From Plecoglossus altivelis (Eukaryota > Chordata > Actinopteri > Osmeriformes > Plecoglossidae): a stretch of 64,000 bases of DNA. Shown in pieces: positions 38,601 to 52,228 of this stretch; within the stretch, counting starts at the first letter, position 1; each line of letters starts with the position of its first letter. The stretch spans positions 5,271,581 to 5,335,580 of the forward strand of contig BROE01000023.1 in the NCBI GenBank assembly GCA_036571765.1, read 5' to 3'. Both the position numbers and the translations under genes were made by a program. The notes beneath the pieces are model-generated. The model was not told the DNA's origin. It did not search any database and was given only the letters and a program-made list of their open reading frames with translations.

Positions 38601-39256
38601 TTGGCATAAATGGCTTTGCTGTCGAAAAGCATGTGCCCGTAGATTTGAACAAATCCCTGTCAGTAGAAATATACATAAAAACAATTTGAGCTTCGTCCCA
38701 GTAGGTCACTCAGGAGTTCTGTAAAATGCAGCAGCAACAGTCTTCTGTACTTTGCGTTGCCATTGTTAGAGGTGCCTTAGCTAAGTGGTGTAATATCACC
38801 TTCTAAATACTTGTTTTTTTGGCGAGCATCTCTGAAAACACGCCATGCAAGTGAAACATCTTTTGTCACCTTTACGGTTAGTGCCCTAAGTGTACGGCAT
38901 AAGTACATGCCGTTGAGAATCCAGCGGAAACGTGTCTTTCGAATTACCTGAATCTGCCTTCCATGCAAATAGTTCAGACAATGATGAGATTTGCTCCCAT
39001 CCTCCTTGATCCTATATATTCATTTATATACAACACAGTGTGATTCAAATGTGCGTTTTCTTATTCCGGCTGGTTAAGACAGGCAAAGGCACAGACTGGT
39101 CAGGTTTGGGGGGATTTAATTGAAATTGTATTTTGACAAATAAGCATTTAAGGGTGTAAAATGGGCTATTGTGCGAACGCGCCTGGGAGTGTGCGATAAG
39201 CATATACTGTGGAGGAGAGGCAATGAGACTTTCTTCTAAAGACCGGATAGAAAGAG

Positions 39257-39267
39257 TCAGAGAGAGA

Positions 39268-39308
<41 letters not shown>

Positions 39309-39330
39309 GGAGAGAGAGAGAAAGAGAGAG
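39257..39330. repeat. (GA)n microsatellite
   Basis: GA with GTGA and GGGA interruptions. Confidence 0.95.
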
Positions 39331-40344
39331 AAGGGGAACGGGAATATAGGGGAATAATAAACAACAGAAAAAACACACATTTTTCTAGATTTAACTCTTT
39401 CCTCTACCGACTGACTGCGTCGAACACGCTCAAGCCCTACCATTTTCTACGCATCCATTGCCTCCGTTTCATCCTCATCCCTTTTGTACTGTACATGTCT
39501 GTTTATCTAATGCAACTGTGTGCCTGTGTCTGCTCTTCTAAATGTTTAGCATTGTGCTATGACAAACACACACTGCATGCACTGTTAGACATAGGACTGC
39601 TACTTTGCTTTACCTCTCTGGGGTCGTTTTTTTTTCATAGTCAGACGGCTTTCTATGTGTTTGTTTCAGTGAAAATGAGCTGAAACGGAAGCGTTGTTGT
39701 CTTATCAGTTCCAGCCAGCATTGCATGCGCGCCATCTCAGGATGAGTCTTAACCTCACGACCAGAGTTCTCCAGCGGCAACGGCAGTGCCACGTAGGAGA
39801 AAAGCAGGGGCTTTGAAAAAAAAGTCCCCGCCATGCATTTTCTTCAAGTCACTTCGCAATCTGAGCGAGCTTACAATGCGCGGTAGCAGAAAAGGGTTCG
39901 CCAAGCGACCGACTGCTCGCGCCACAGACAAACCTCCAGGTGTACAGTGTGTCCAGAATGTTCATGCGATGGTGGATAAACCCGTTCCCTCCCTGAGCAC
40001 TCCGGATGAGTCACAGTATCCCTGCTTTTCCACCCTCCCCTATGTGGCTGGCTTCATGATCCGACTGCTCAATAGATTGGGCTGAAGCGGCAATAGATTG
40101 CTCCCGCCCCGCCCCTGGTCCACCACCCCCCCCACCCCCGCAACGCTTGAGCATTAGATTAGTTAGCTACTTATTTCTGCTAATGAATGTGTGTTACTTG
40201 TGTTTGCCATACATTCTATGTGTGCGCTGGCTTCGCTTACGAATGCAAGATAAATGGGTGTGCTTGACCAAAGGGTCAATGCTGTATTTATGGGATACCC
40301 TGTTAACCCTGCCAACTGATTAGAGAGATAGAGGCAGACAGAAG

Positions 40345-40428
40345 AGAGAGAGAGTGTGTGTGTGGTGGTGGTGGGGTTGGTGGTGGTGGGGGGGAGAGAG
40401 AGAGTGTGTGTGTGCGTGACAGAAAAAG

Positions 40429-40469
<41 letters not shown>

Positions 40470-40480
40470 AAGAAAGCAAG
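40345..40480. repeat. Compound GA/GT/GGT microsatellite
   Basis: GTGTGTG(GTG)n twice, interleaved with GA runs; the final GA run is at about 40432-40463. Confidence 0.9.
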
Positions 40481-41470
40481 CGAGAAAGTAGCATTTAGTA
40501 ATTGGCTGTGAGATCGTCAGTAGAATGAAATTATGCTAGTTAATCTCTCTCCAATTACTCACCTCTGGTGAAGTCAGTACGTACAATCATTATTCCAGAT
40601 ACTGTATTGCCACGTTGTAAATGAAAGAGAACCCCCTCCGTACCTGTGGCTCTGCTTTTAGCTTCGTCACGTGCTCCAAGACCCACTGCAAATGGCAATT
40701 AGAAGAGACACCAATGCACTGAGTGGTCTCGCTATTTTTGAGAGAACAATATGAGTTCTGGTAAACCAAAGAGGAAGTTGTGACAAACCTCTCTCTCTCC
40801 CTTCTCACTTCATTGATCACAGTGGGGTTCCAGGATTGTCCTTTCGTCATCATTCCGAGGGGAGTAAACAGCTCAACAGATCAGAGAAGCAGATAAAACC
40901 CAACACAGTCTGGCCATTTTGAATGGCTACGCCTTCTCTGCCAAAGGAGCTTAAGCAGTCAGATACTGGCTGAAGCAAACTGGTTCAAGAAGCTAGCTAT
41001 CATCTTTCATTTCACCCAGCTGGTCTTGTAGGATCATGGTGAAGTGCAAGCACAGTGCTACTGTGTGGGTTATGGATTTAGAGGTGATTTCATTGGACCT
41101 GCTGTCCTTATTTTGCAGACGTCGATCGAAAAACAAACGCCGCCGGTAAGCGGCAAACACTGACAATTAATTCTGTTGCAAGCGTAGCACGCCACGACTT
41201 TCATCTCGTAAAGGTCAGAGCTCTCCCGGGCAGACTTCCTTTTCATTTTCTTCCCCAGATATCCCTTTTTTTTATCTCACCCTGCTTTTTTTTTTTTTTA
41301 CTTATGTGGCAAACATCTCAGCTCAGACAACCATCCTTGCTTCCTGTGGATATTGTTACATCTCTTTCTCTCTCATCCCCATCCTGGTTTTTAATAATTC
41401 AGACACTGTCTCGGACTGTCTCTCTTTCCTTTCCCATCTTTGTTTCTTTCTTTCTTTGTCTTCTCCCCGC

Positions 41471-41473
<3 letters not shown>

Positions 41474-41518
<45 letters not shown>
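41474..41518. repeat. (CT)22 microsatellite
   Basis: Uninterrupted CT run. Confidence 0.95.
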
Positions 41519-41522
<4 letters not shown>

Positions 41523-43450
41523 TCTGTATCTCTGAATCAATCATGGCCACCCATGTGTGGGATTCAGCTGAAGTGGTCGGTGCAGTCTTTGATGATGAGT
41601 GCCTCTCAGGCATGTGGCGATGCTTCAGGGTCCTTGCAGGGAGACACTGCCTGTGAGGGAGATCACTCACCCATAATTAGTCGGCAAAACCAGCCTGAGT
41701 TTCACATAATTAAATGGAACCTATTAGGGGAGAGAATGAAGGGGAAGGAGACCGAGTGACTGTACAGTGGAGGATGGCTCTCTTCGCTTTCCTCGGTCCC
41801 TTGTTCTCTTGGTCTTCATTTTCTCTTTGTTTTTTTGTTTTTCTCGCTCTTTCCCTTGCACATTTTGTCTCTTTCTCTCTCTCTCCCTAGATCCATCTCA
41901 TTCTCTTTCTTTCCCTTTTAAGTTTTTTTTTCTCCCTCTCTTCCCTTCATTTTCTCATAAAGGCTTGAGTATTTTTGACAGCTGGTTTTGCAGGATAAAT
42001 ATTTCATTTTCCACCCTCGGCGCGTGAAGTAATCCTTATGACACACAGCACTGTACGCTGTCAACTCGCCTTGATTGCTCCGCCATGTGAAATAGATCCA
42101 TCCAAACAGGGCACTTTGATGAGGCGGCAGAGTGATCACAGACTCATTTAGAACGCTCGTCTTGACCGCGTGGTCGTGACGCCATTGTCTCGTGTTGCAT
42201 CCAAGCCAGGGGGGACTTCACCCCGCTCCCCCGCCTCTCTCGTTCTGTTCCGAACATTTTTCAGCAGGTGACAATAAAAGGAGAAAGAGACAAACAATTC
42301 GGCTTGTTCCCAGAGTTGATTTACCGGTTGAATTGGAACCACGTGAAACACTCAAAGACTAGCGGGCGTTAATGACATTTTGGGGGAATGTGTTTTTAGA
42401 CTTGTTAATCAAGGCGGTGTGATGAAGGGTTGGATTGAGTTTTGCGGAGGAAGGGGACAGGTGACCTCCCTTGTGGCACGAGGAAGCTATTGTGGTGGCA
42501 AATTGCATACATGGATCCCTGGGCGAATTTGTTACCGTGGCTGAATCAACCTGACTTTGTTCGATCCCTAGCGAGTGCGTGACTGAATGTGAGATTGTAT
42601 GCTTGCACTTGTGCACGTGTGTGTGTGGTCTTCAGTCTTCGTCATCTCACTTCTCGGTCCGCGTCTGTATCATTGACAGTGTTGTTGTCGTTGCAAAGCC
42701 AGGCTGTGCCGCTGCCATGTTGCACCAGGCTTTAGAGCCTCTGTCTCTCTCTCCTCTTTGTCTCTGCCCCGTCCTCTCTCTCCTCACTCGCTCCCCGCTG
42801 CCACACTGACCCCCTATATGCTTGGCCACCCAGCCGTAGTGTCTGTTAACAGACAGGGCATGGGGGCCTATCTCGCTCTCTCTGTCTCCCTCGCTCTTCG
42901 TTCGCTCTCTGCCTCTGTTTCCTCTGTTTGGGCTGACTCGTCCAACCAGAAAAAATCGCCGGAAAGGCCACAGTGCAGGAGCTGCTGACAGGACACATAA
43001 GGGCAGAGATGGACTTGAACATGAGACCGGCCATAGCCAGTTATTGCCGACGCTGTACTATTTGGCTGTGAATGACTCCATCGTATGGAAAGCATTGCAT
43101 TGTACATACACGATAGATTTCAGTTAACCGACACCAGCACTGGCGGCCACCCACAAATAAACACATGGTGTGTGCGCGCACACAACTGCATGTGCACACC
43201 CACACACAAAGAACCCATCTCACAACTTCCAACTCTGACACATCACAGAGGGTTCAGTAAACCTCCATATCTAATAGCCATTGTGCTTCTGCAGCAAAGG
43301 CATTCTGAATTAGCCTGAGCTGCAGATATGGGCATTCAGTAAAGCAGCCTGCAAAAGTAAAGCCAGCTAAGTCACTGCAGCCACTGGCCCACTTTCAGCA
43401 GTCTGGATTTGAGACATTCACACACACACACACGCACACACACACATGCA

Positions 43451-46400
43451 CACACACACAGCCATTCAAACTCACAGACATTCAGAGACACGTACACGGC
43501 TTGCGCCCCTCACACACAAGCGGGTGCTCTTAGTCCAGCTTTCGCAAACACACTGTCACAAGTACACATCCACATCGAAACACATAAGCGCATGCACGCA
43601 GCGAGACGTATTGCCATTTACCGACGGGCCGGGAGAGAGGAAGGAGGAGTGGGTCATCATGCTGACAGCACAGACTTTTGTCCATGTGTAATTATCTGTG
43701 ATGGAAAGCTCTGAGTGGCTTCCTCTTCCTGTTTCCTCTCAACACCCCCCACTCCGCTGCTGGTCCCGCCACACACAAAACACACAAACACCATGGAAAT
43801 ATTCTTTTGAGCTCTTTTGAGCCCATTGAAAGGGACCGAGGCTGTAGATAGTGGACCCACTTGGCTGAAAGCCTTGCTGCGGCAGCGGTTGGACCGCCCG
43901 CGGCGCCATACGTTAGCGCCCGTTTCCGGATCACCCTGGCTAAGGCGTCTCTTTATCCTGCCAAGGAGCCCTTTGCCCTGGGGTGGAAACCTTGATGGGA
44001 GAGCTTCCCACTAACCCCCTTGTTTGGAGATCGAGAGCTTCACAGCAATGGAATGGCTTTGGACACTGTTTAATGACCCGCTTGTTTTGTGTCGGGGCAG
44101 AAGTCACGAGGTGCTGTTGAATATAAAGGGCCAGTAGTTTCTCGTGATCCAGCATACAGAAATACCTCATCTGTCCTTTTGTGCTTTCCAGATGACTGAA
44201 TTTCTGTATGTGCCCAAGCAAGGCGACCACCACAACCCAATAATAGCAAATAATTCAACTAGCTATAATTCAACTGCTAAGGGCTTCAACTCATTTGCTA
44301 AGTTTTACCGAAGTCGAGAATTACCCTACCACAACCTTTAGTCTAAAAGGAGAACGTCTCCCTAACACAATGTGATTATCACAGAAGGTTGACCAACAGG
44401 GACACTTTCCTTTCATTCAACAAAAAAAGAAAAGAGGGAGAAAAAAAAACTTTTAACTTTAAATGGAGAAATCCAATTAGTCAGTCGTTTGACTGGGAGC
44501 ACCAGGCTAAATATAGCATTCTGTACATCCTTGGAATTTCTTAATAAAGTCTTCTTCAGCCGAACTAGTAAAAATGAGCTCTTGTTTTAAAACTCTTGGC
44601 TATCAAGCTATGTTTAGCGGTCTTGTTGCTCTGCTTGGAAAGGACTGGCAGTTGGTATTAAATGGTTTTAATGTTGATACGTTGTGGGACTTCCCCAAGG
44701 ACAGATTCTGTGCCTTCAGCATTCAGGAGAAGATGGAGCGAGGGAGGAAGAAGGGGGAGGGGGAGGGGGAGGGGGGGGATCGTCACAGAGGGAAAAAAAA
44801 AGCTGTGTAGCTTTGATCTGCTGGCGTTAGTCATTATCGCAGTGTGTATGCTCTTCCTGTTCGGAAAGCCTCTACAGATGATTGGCCGTGCTTTTTTTTT
44901 TGAAGAAGCCTGTTCGCTGCGCTGAGATGGCTGAATGCATATCACGTCAAAGTCTCTTTATGAAAGAAATATTCCGCGCGGTCTCTAGTCTTTATCCAGT
45001 AGCCTTGGCGTTTGACCACAGCCTTTGAAGGTCAAAATGCTAATAGTTGAATTGTACGGCGTGAGCATTTTCCCCCAAAGGTCGTATTTTCCTTGATAGT
45101 TTCCATCGTCTGCGTCTTCTAGTGAGTAGCAGGGTTGAGCACCCAAGTGAGCAGCAGTTCCAGGGGAGAAACCTTGTCAGACCCCCAGGTCTCCTTCTCT
45201 CACTCAGGGTCATCCAGGGACTGCATCTCTGGGAGAGTAACTGGATTAGGGTTAGGGTGGCTTTTTTTTTTTGTCCGAACGTTCCGGGGTCTGTTCAGGG
45301 CAAGGGGACGATCTGATGAGCACCCAAGGCCAAGCGGAGAGGCTGTTGGCCTCTGGCAGTGGAATGCATTGTGGGAATTGGCTCAGGGGGAGAAGCTGAA
45401 GGCTAGGCCGTCAAGCACGGCCCTGATGGCTAATCACAGGAGCTGGTGGATGGAAAGGTGTTTGACTCCCAGGCAGACTGACGTGTGATGTCTGTATCTA
45501 AGCAACCTGGATTCCTACCCATCACATGTCATGCTTAAGGGGAGGGAGGATGACGAGAGTGAGACAAAGATGTTGTGTTTGTTGTTTGTCTGTGTCTCGT
45601 TTCATTCATACATTGTTATCTGACTTTACCATTTCATTATTTCCAGCTTGCCAAGACCTCACAAAACCTTTGGCTTTCTTTTTGCTTGGAGCAGTTGATT
45701 GTATTTAACTCTTTGACACATTTCTGCAATAAATATGCATCGTCTAAGTTTTGGAAAACACCTACATGCTAGGTATTATAATGAACTGCATGCATACTGA
45801 CAGATAGTTCCTGGAATTAAATATACTACTTAATTTAGAAAGGAAGTGGGCTAGTACTATAATGACAAATGATGTAGTATCCTGTATATACTGACCAAAA
45901 AACAGGAATGCCACTCTAACGGTATTTGATATAATCGTTTAATTGGCATTTGAAGAATGCAAATCAAGTAAGATGAAGAATACTGCTGACTTTGGCTTGG
46001 ACGTCCTTATCAACTGTGCCGTTTCATCCTATTGTCTGTTTCTGTCCGGGCCGTGAGAGTATTTCGTCTCAATTCTTCCGTTTACACAAGACATGTTCCT
46101 GCACTCCTCATAAACGTTATTGATGAAAGTGCTTTCATTTGATTTACAGACTATTCAATGCAGCGCAAGTTTCTTTCTGTTACTTTTTCTTACACAGTAT
46201 TGTGCCGGTGTCCACAAAAGCCACAAACAGTGATTCTATTCTTATCTTTTTTTTTACAGGAGAAAAAGAGCATTAAAAGTAAGCCATGGTTGAACTTAAT
46301 TCTGTCTTTGCTAAAGAGAAGGACAGCATGCTTTCTTGATTTGCACTCACCCGCTTTTGCTTGCTGATTTGTCATACTTCGCATCAGGTCATGAGTACGC

Positions 46401-47551
46401 ATCCTACATGGCATATCAAACCAAACATAGTTCTAACATCGTCTGAACGTCGTCTGTTGAACGCATTAACCTTCAGTCTAACCAAGTTAGCAGGGTTTCA
46501 CTGTTGATCCTTGGCTTTGGGGGCAAAGTTGTAGCTTGTCATACTTTGTCAGTCTGTTGTTGTATGGTACGCAACTGGACAACAGTGATAACGTCCCAAG
46601 GTAGTGTTGTTGAACGCAACTCATAGATTTAACCCCTGCAGGAGAAGACATCTTTTTGATTAATGCTAGTGTCATTCTCTTAAGTGTTCGCACCTCTTTC
46701 CTCATTGTGGTAATCCAAGTCGCCTTTTTTAAAGATAAATACAGTAAACGCAGTTTATTGCAGGTAATCTGCTGCCTGGATAATTGGTTGAGAGCCGTCT
46801 TAGTGGACTTTCAGAAAGGTATAAGGTGACTGACGCACCCAAAGAAATTAAGCCACTTAGGAAACACTGTGATTCCAGAACTAGATAAGGAATTGTTTTA
46901 CGTCGAGCTCATTATTGCATTCTCTCACACAGGTCCTACCTATGTTGAAGTGCAGATACGTTACATGCCTTAGCACCTACACACTCGCATGCAGGGCGGG
47001 ATAGGCGCACGGTTAGATGAGTGCAAGGGAAGCGCAGGCACTATCTGCCCCCCACAACACGATTGACCTTCTCACGTTTCGAAGCATGCACTTTTGGCAA
47101 CTATAAGTCACGTTACTGCTTTGAGTTTAAGGTGAGCGCTACGGAAGCTGCGGCGTGCTCTTGTGTTCTTTTATTTACTTTGCGTGTTTTGATGTTCTTG
47201 CTGTTTTTCGTCATGTGATGTTTGGTTTTTTTTTCCTGCATGACCGCAAATATCTTAATCGAGCTTTTTCAATTGTTCTTTTGTTTTGTTCAAGTTATGT
47301 TAATGGAACCTGGTTAACATAGTAACAGTGCTCTTTTTTATTAAGATTTCTTTGAGTTTCGATTAACATCTAGATGCAATGATGACCCCATTAACAACAA
47401 AATGCAGACATTGCGACGCATGCAATGTTGGGAATTCATGATGAGCAACTTCATGTCACACATACCACACCTAACAAACAAGTGCCAGGATGTATCATCT
47501 GCTTACTCGTTCCATGATCTTGTCCTGCTTTGGACAAGCTGAACAGCTCTG
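43451..47551. other. Microsatellite-poor end of the intron
   Basis: About 4 kb with no dinucleotide run above about 20 bases; only a G-rich patch at 44740-44780. The sequence becomes more AT-rich from about 45.6 kb. No exon was recognised. Confidence 0.65.
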
Positions 47552-47587
47552 CTCACCATCTCTTCTCTCTCTCTCTCGTCCCTCCAG
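47552..47587 (+). promoter_or_regulatory. 3' splice site: branch point, polypyrimidine tract and AG acceptor
   Basis: A branch-point-like CTCAC lies at 47552-47556 (A at 47555, about 32 bases before the exon). A nearly pure pyrimidine tract follows from 47561, and CCTCCAG ends at 47587. The reading frame is open through the acceptor, but protocadherin-like sequence begins only after it, which sets the exon start. This is a textbook vertebrate acceptor with a strong CT tract. Confidence 0.8.
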
Positions 47588-48060
47588 ACACCCGGCCCTT
47601 GCCCGACGTAGCCATGACGGGCAAGTGCACCCGGGAATGCGACGAGTACGGCCACTCCGACTCCTGCTGGATGCCTGTTCGCACGTCGCCCGAACGGCGG
47701 CCTAAGACCACCCCCCAACAACCAAAGCTTTCCACCTTCATGAGCGCCAGCGGCAGCGTCGGCGGCGGCAGTAGTAGCGGCGAGCAGTCTGGCAACCCGG
47801 AGAGCCTCGCCATGGCGGCCATGGCCAACGGGGTAGACCCCTCCGCTCACATGCTGGGTGACCGCAACCGCAACCTGCTCAGCAAGAAGATGGCCTCCTC
47901 CTCTTCCTCCTACGAGGCCTTTGGCTCGCCCAGCTACGGTGCGCCTGGTGCCGGGGAGGATGCGGTGGGACACCCCATCGAGGAGATCCCCCTAGCGCCC
48001 ACTGGGGAGTACAAGCCCACGTCCTGCGGAACGCTAACCCGCCGGGAGGTCTACCTGTGA
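47588..48060 (+). CDS. pcdh7: Terminal coding exon of a delta-1 protocadherin (PCDH7-like cytoplasmic tail)
   Basis: Delta-1 protocadherins are single-pass cell-surface adhesion proteins of the nervous system; this exon supplies the end of the cytoplasmic tail. The exon starts after an AG acceptor; its first two bases finish a split codon (phase 1 intron), then 156 residues run to TGA at 48058-48060. Residues 13-29 are CTRECDEYGHSDSCWMP, the conserved CM2 motif. Residues 45-50 read PKLSTF, residues 55-64 form a Gly/Ser linker, 90-97 read GDRNRNLL, 103-107 are five serines, 130-135 read IEEIPL, and the end is TLTRREVYL. From memory this matches the long PCDH7 isoform; PCDH1 is the closest alternative (its tail ends REIYL in my recollection), while PCDH9 and PCDH11 tails differ. 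Codons are GC-rich, unlike the AT-rich flanks. No ectodomain, transmembrane or CM1/CM3 exon lies in the window, so the gene is partial here. Which fish duplicate (a or b) it is cannot be told. Confidence 0.85.
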
Positions 48061-50540
48061 GCCAGAACGTGGTTGGACAAGCCCCCCCCACTTACCTCCA
48101 CAGGGTCACATCCCCCATAGCACCTCAACAACCAGAACAACTATTGTAGCCGGCCACAAAGAACAATCTATACGAAACGTTTCCCTACCTTGGCTAAGCT
48201 TGAGAGGATGAAAACCAACAACATGCTAAAAGCTAAGTGGATATAAAAAAACATCATTCCTTTTTATAGCATCTCATTTTTCTGGTCCTGACCTGTGACT
48301 CAGAGGAGGAAGAGGAGGAAGAGGCGGGGGCTGTAGAGACTCGGAGCAAGACATCGGGTACTGCTGCTGGCGAACCGGGCCGACCGGAACATTTCTGCTG
48401 CCTGGTGACCACAATCTGTACAATGAGCTACTCATTTCCATAAACATGCATGCATTACCTCCCTGATAATCCCCAACACCCCCTAATGACTGTCCTGCAC
48501 AAAAGAGGACCTCTACTCTTTCAGTTTTACTTTCTAATGTGTTTTCTTTTTTATATATCTATACCTGTGGACTACTTTGATTGACACACTGAACAGTGTG
48601 TTGAGCGATACGTTGATACACACAAGCCGACCACTTTTACCTTGATGCACGTGCCACGTAGACATGTGTGTGCCCCTTGTTATCAAAGTCTCTATGCTAA
48701 ACACTCAACAAGGAGCATTTCTGAACTGCTTGTGCCGCAAGTATTTGTCCTCACGTGCAACGAGGCCTGGAAGACAACCAAACACAAGACTTGCTAATGC
48801 TACCGGAACGTGGACTTTCCAGTCAAGTTGGGTTGAGAGTAAGCTTTAAGACTATCCTGTGGATGAGACTGAGACTGTCTAAATCAGGTCATTCAGGAAG
48901 TAAATGTTCAACAAAAGGTGCCCGAGGAGGAGCCTTTATGATTGGCTCCGGCAAAATCACTTGGGTCCAACTGACGTCCGACGACTGATTCCAAACTGAC
49001 CAGTTTGTGTATACTCTCTTTACTTCTCTCATGAACGTTGAAATTCATTGTATATAAGGCATATAAACCAGACCTGTGCTTTAAGCTCACATTCCCTTTG
49101 TCTCTCTCTTTCTCTCTGTCTCTCTCTTTCTAGTTCTTTCTCTTTGGATGATAGGAGAGTGAAGGTTAATCCCACCTCCTAATTACAAATGCAAATTCTT
49201 TGACCTCTATTACTGGTTCCAGACTTGGCTTGTAGATTGCATATGTGTGTAAGTGGTTGTGTGTATTTCTACAGCACATGTTTCACACTCAAACTGCCCT
49301 CTTGGACGCGGGTTAAAATGCTGACCAGGGTTTCTGTTTCACACAACTGCACATGCCGACACACGACGCATCATTACACAACAGGGTTTTGGTGTGATGG
49401 AAGTTTGGAGCTGGGAAACACAACAATCCGAAATGGAATAATCTGGAACTTTTATCGTAGTTCCATGTGAGTACATTTGGACCTATAAATACTTACCTGG
49501 CCAAGCATAGCTTTGACGCAAAGATTTTGACAGTCAATCACAATATTTGTTTGAGTTTGTGCTAGACTGAGCAATAAATACCATATTGTACGCAACACTG
49601 ACACAAACAGCCTATTCTCTGTCACACATCGGCAAGCCTACAAACACAGAGGGCGACTCCAACCGATCGTTGCGTGACTATTTCTGGAAAGCTGTAGGTC
49701 ACCATGCAACTGCAGTAAATGTTACATTTCATGTCAGCACCGACATCTTTGAGCCAGATTGTGTGAATCAGTAGAGAACAATCCCATCAACACTGTCGTA
49801 CTGCGACTATGGGCTGCAGGCCAGCACCTATTTGGAGCAAAAGTCTTAACAAGTTGGTACAATTAGGCAACCAAAGCATAAGTAAACCACCAATGAGCTT
49901 TGAGCTATGAACGCAACATTCATCGCCCGAAGATAGAAAACGAACCACTAGTCAGAGAAGAAAAAAACAACGGTTTCAGTCGTGTGTTGCTTTTAATACA
50001 AATACACAACATATAAATGTACAGTATTGAGAGACTTTAGGTTGGGTGTATGTGTAAGGATGTGGCGTGTAGACAAACATCCATATCATTTGGAACTGAC
50101 ACTTGCGACCGTGTACACACACACACGTACAATGAACACACATAGAGTAGTACAAGACCTTGTGCCGCCTTACTCCCTATGTGCTGTTGTTTCATTCAAA
50201 GTGAAGAGATATGATGTCCTGTCAGCTAAAGAATATCCAATGCAATGGAACCCTTTTGTATGTTAACTAACCCTTCAGTTTGAATGGACTACTTTTTCGC
50301 AGTCTGCCAATCTGTAGTCTGTCGGTACTTGTTGTTCGAAAGAAGTGCTCCTATGCTTATAAACTGTATACATAAATATGTACTTTTTATTGCACGTTTA
50401 AAGGGAATTTACTTCACTTACTGAGAAAATGTACAAAAAATGTATCCCTGTGATCATAGAAATTCATCTTGTTGCTTGCTTTTGTTATACCTAAACAAAC
50501 ATTGGCCATGTAGTATGACTTAGTATATCAGTTGGAGGTG

Positions 50541-50546
50541 AATAAA
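50541..50546 (+). terminator. Candidate proximal poly(A) signal
   Basis: AATAAA within the AT-rich 3' UTR, followed within 35 bases by T-rich sequence. A second hexamer lies at 50673-50678 and another at 49573-49578. Any of these could give shorter transcripts. The motif alone is weak evidence in AT-rich DNA. Confidence 0.3.
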
Positions 50547-52218
50547 TGTACCTTTATTTAGCATTAAGCATTCTTTTCCATTCTCACTTTTCTTTAATCA
50601 GCTGTTATCTATTTATAATTTTTTTGAAAACATAACCTTTTTTCAAACTCACTCCACTGAGAAAATATCCTAAATAAAACCATAGAGCGACATACATACT
50701 CTGTAAGTGATGTGAAACTTATGGAACACAGTGAAGCTATTTGAATTGAAATTGGCAAGGCTATTCTTGGTTATTTGGACTGTTTATATATAAAGTATAT
50801 ATTTCCAGCAACAGTCATAAACTTGGAAATCATTATTATTAAGTACATTGTTTTTTTCTTTACTTTTTTTCTCTTCTGGTGCCACTTTGTATATTTAGTG
50901 CTTCTGTAAAAAAAAATAGAGAGAAAACAAACAAAAAAAAAACCTAAAACATAACGACAAACATACAAAAAAAAGAGTGAATGCAAAATATGCAATTGTG
51001 CCTTTTATACCTATTGGTATGATAATTGTTGGTTCGGAATGGTGCAAAAACCAGTTATGCTGACATGCTTTCAAAAAGTAGTTTGGATGAAGTACAAGTT
51101 TAATACATCCTGTGGATTAACGTATCGCGATAAAAGTCCAACAATGTTCAAGCATCTCGCTATAACACCAGTTAAATGCCAGTAAGCGTAAAAGTACCCC
51201 TTGAATCTTTTCAAGAGTTTCCATGGGGATAATGACACGTGCATAACCAGTTCAATGTGGTTGTACAACCGAAATTACTATGTTTGTAGCTGCTTTTAAA
51301 TAGTAACAAATATAATGTAGTAGGATATGATTATCCTATTGGTATCGAATCCAACTGCAGCATGTTGTCGATGTGCTTCATCTGAAGATACTGAAGATCA
51401 TGTCTGTGTGTGATCCGCTCTCCAGGATCTTCAAGGCAGTGTAGGTGGGGGGGAGGGGGGGGGGCTCGAACACATGTGACTGCACTGATAGAAGGTAGCT
51501 TCGAGATGCTAAACCGAATTTAGAGGAGGGGGAAATGAGAAAAGCCAAAAGGCAGCGACGCTGACGGAAGACACACCTCAGGTTCGCCCGACGGAAACGC
51601 TTCGTGCGACACGCAATTCCGCCCGGTGTACAGACACGCAAAGTGCAGACTAACAGATTTGGCAGGCCGGCCTCCCGTCATTGCAGCCGTGGCCAGGATT
51701 GTGTGAAATCCTGTGTTCACTGAGACCGATGAAAAAAAAAAAAAAAACGTTTGAGAAAGTGATGGATCGAAAGAGAGGCAAATGTTTTATTCAACACATT
51801 CGGTACTTTCGCAAACTCTTGAATGTATATTGTTATTGCTATGGTACTGATGGAAGTAGAGAGGATGTGAAACTGACCAAATCAACTGCTTTCCTAGCAC
51901 AGCTTAACTGAGTTGGAAGGCATGAAGGAACTGTATAGCAGTATATGAAATCCATACTATCCCTGGGGTGTCTGTTCAGTCAGGTCTCTTCCATAGTCAA
52001 TGAGCATTCCCAGTCTGTGAGAAGATTTGTAATATTAACCATAAACCATTTGTCCTGCAACTTGGATGTTGATATAGAATTGAGGAAACAGTTTATCATT
52101 GTTTATTATGAGTCACTATGCACGCAGCTTAGCTGAACATGGCAAAATGTATTGAACGCAAGTCCACTTCTATTTATGAACTATTTTACATAATTTAATT
52201 TGCTTTTGTACAGGTTTC

Positions 52219-52228
52219 TGTAAATAAA
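52219..52228 (+). terminator. Distal poly(A) signal overlapping a Pumilio element
   Basis: TGTAAATAAA contains the canonical AATAAA hexamer (52223-52228) and a UGUAAAUA Pumilio site (52219-52226). A T/GT-rich stretch follows at 52229-52250, as expected of a downstream element. Cleavage would fall around 52240-52260. This is the last such signal before microsatellite-rich DNA resumes. Confidence 0.5.

Larger units (their letters stand above)
31800..43450. other. Non-coding block, no gene seen
   Basis: Repeats at 32959-32994, a pyrimidine tract at 34797-35010, GT/GA at 35519-35606, CCCA/CA at 36866-36912, GA at 39257-39330, GGT/GA at 40345-40480 and CT at 41474-41518. Intervening DNA such as 33300-33830, 35640-36400, 37200-38350 and 40500-41280 is unique without recognisable content. 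Confidence 0.65.

Noticed and set aside
38350..38724. 124-residue open frame in non-repetitive DNA
   Set aside because: No domain, splice-site framing or family resemblance; a length reached by chance in 64 kb.
45246..45257. Two TTAGGG units resembling a telomeric repeat
   Set aside because: Only two copies in unique DNA; expected by chance.
47503..47973. 156-residue open frame on the minus strand over the protocadherin exon
   Set aside because: It is the complement of a GC-rich coding exon; the plus strand has the conserved CM2 motif, acceptor and stop, so the antisense frame is a shadow.
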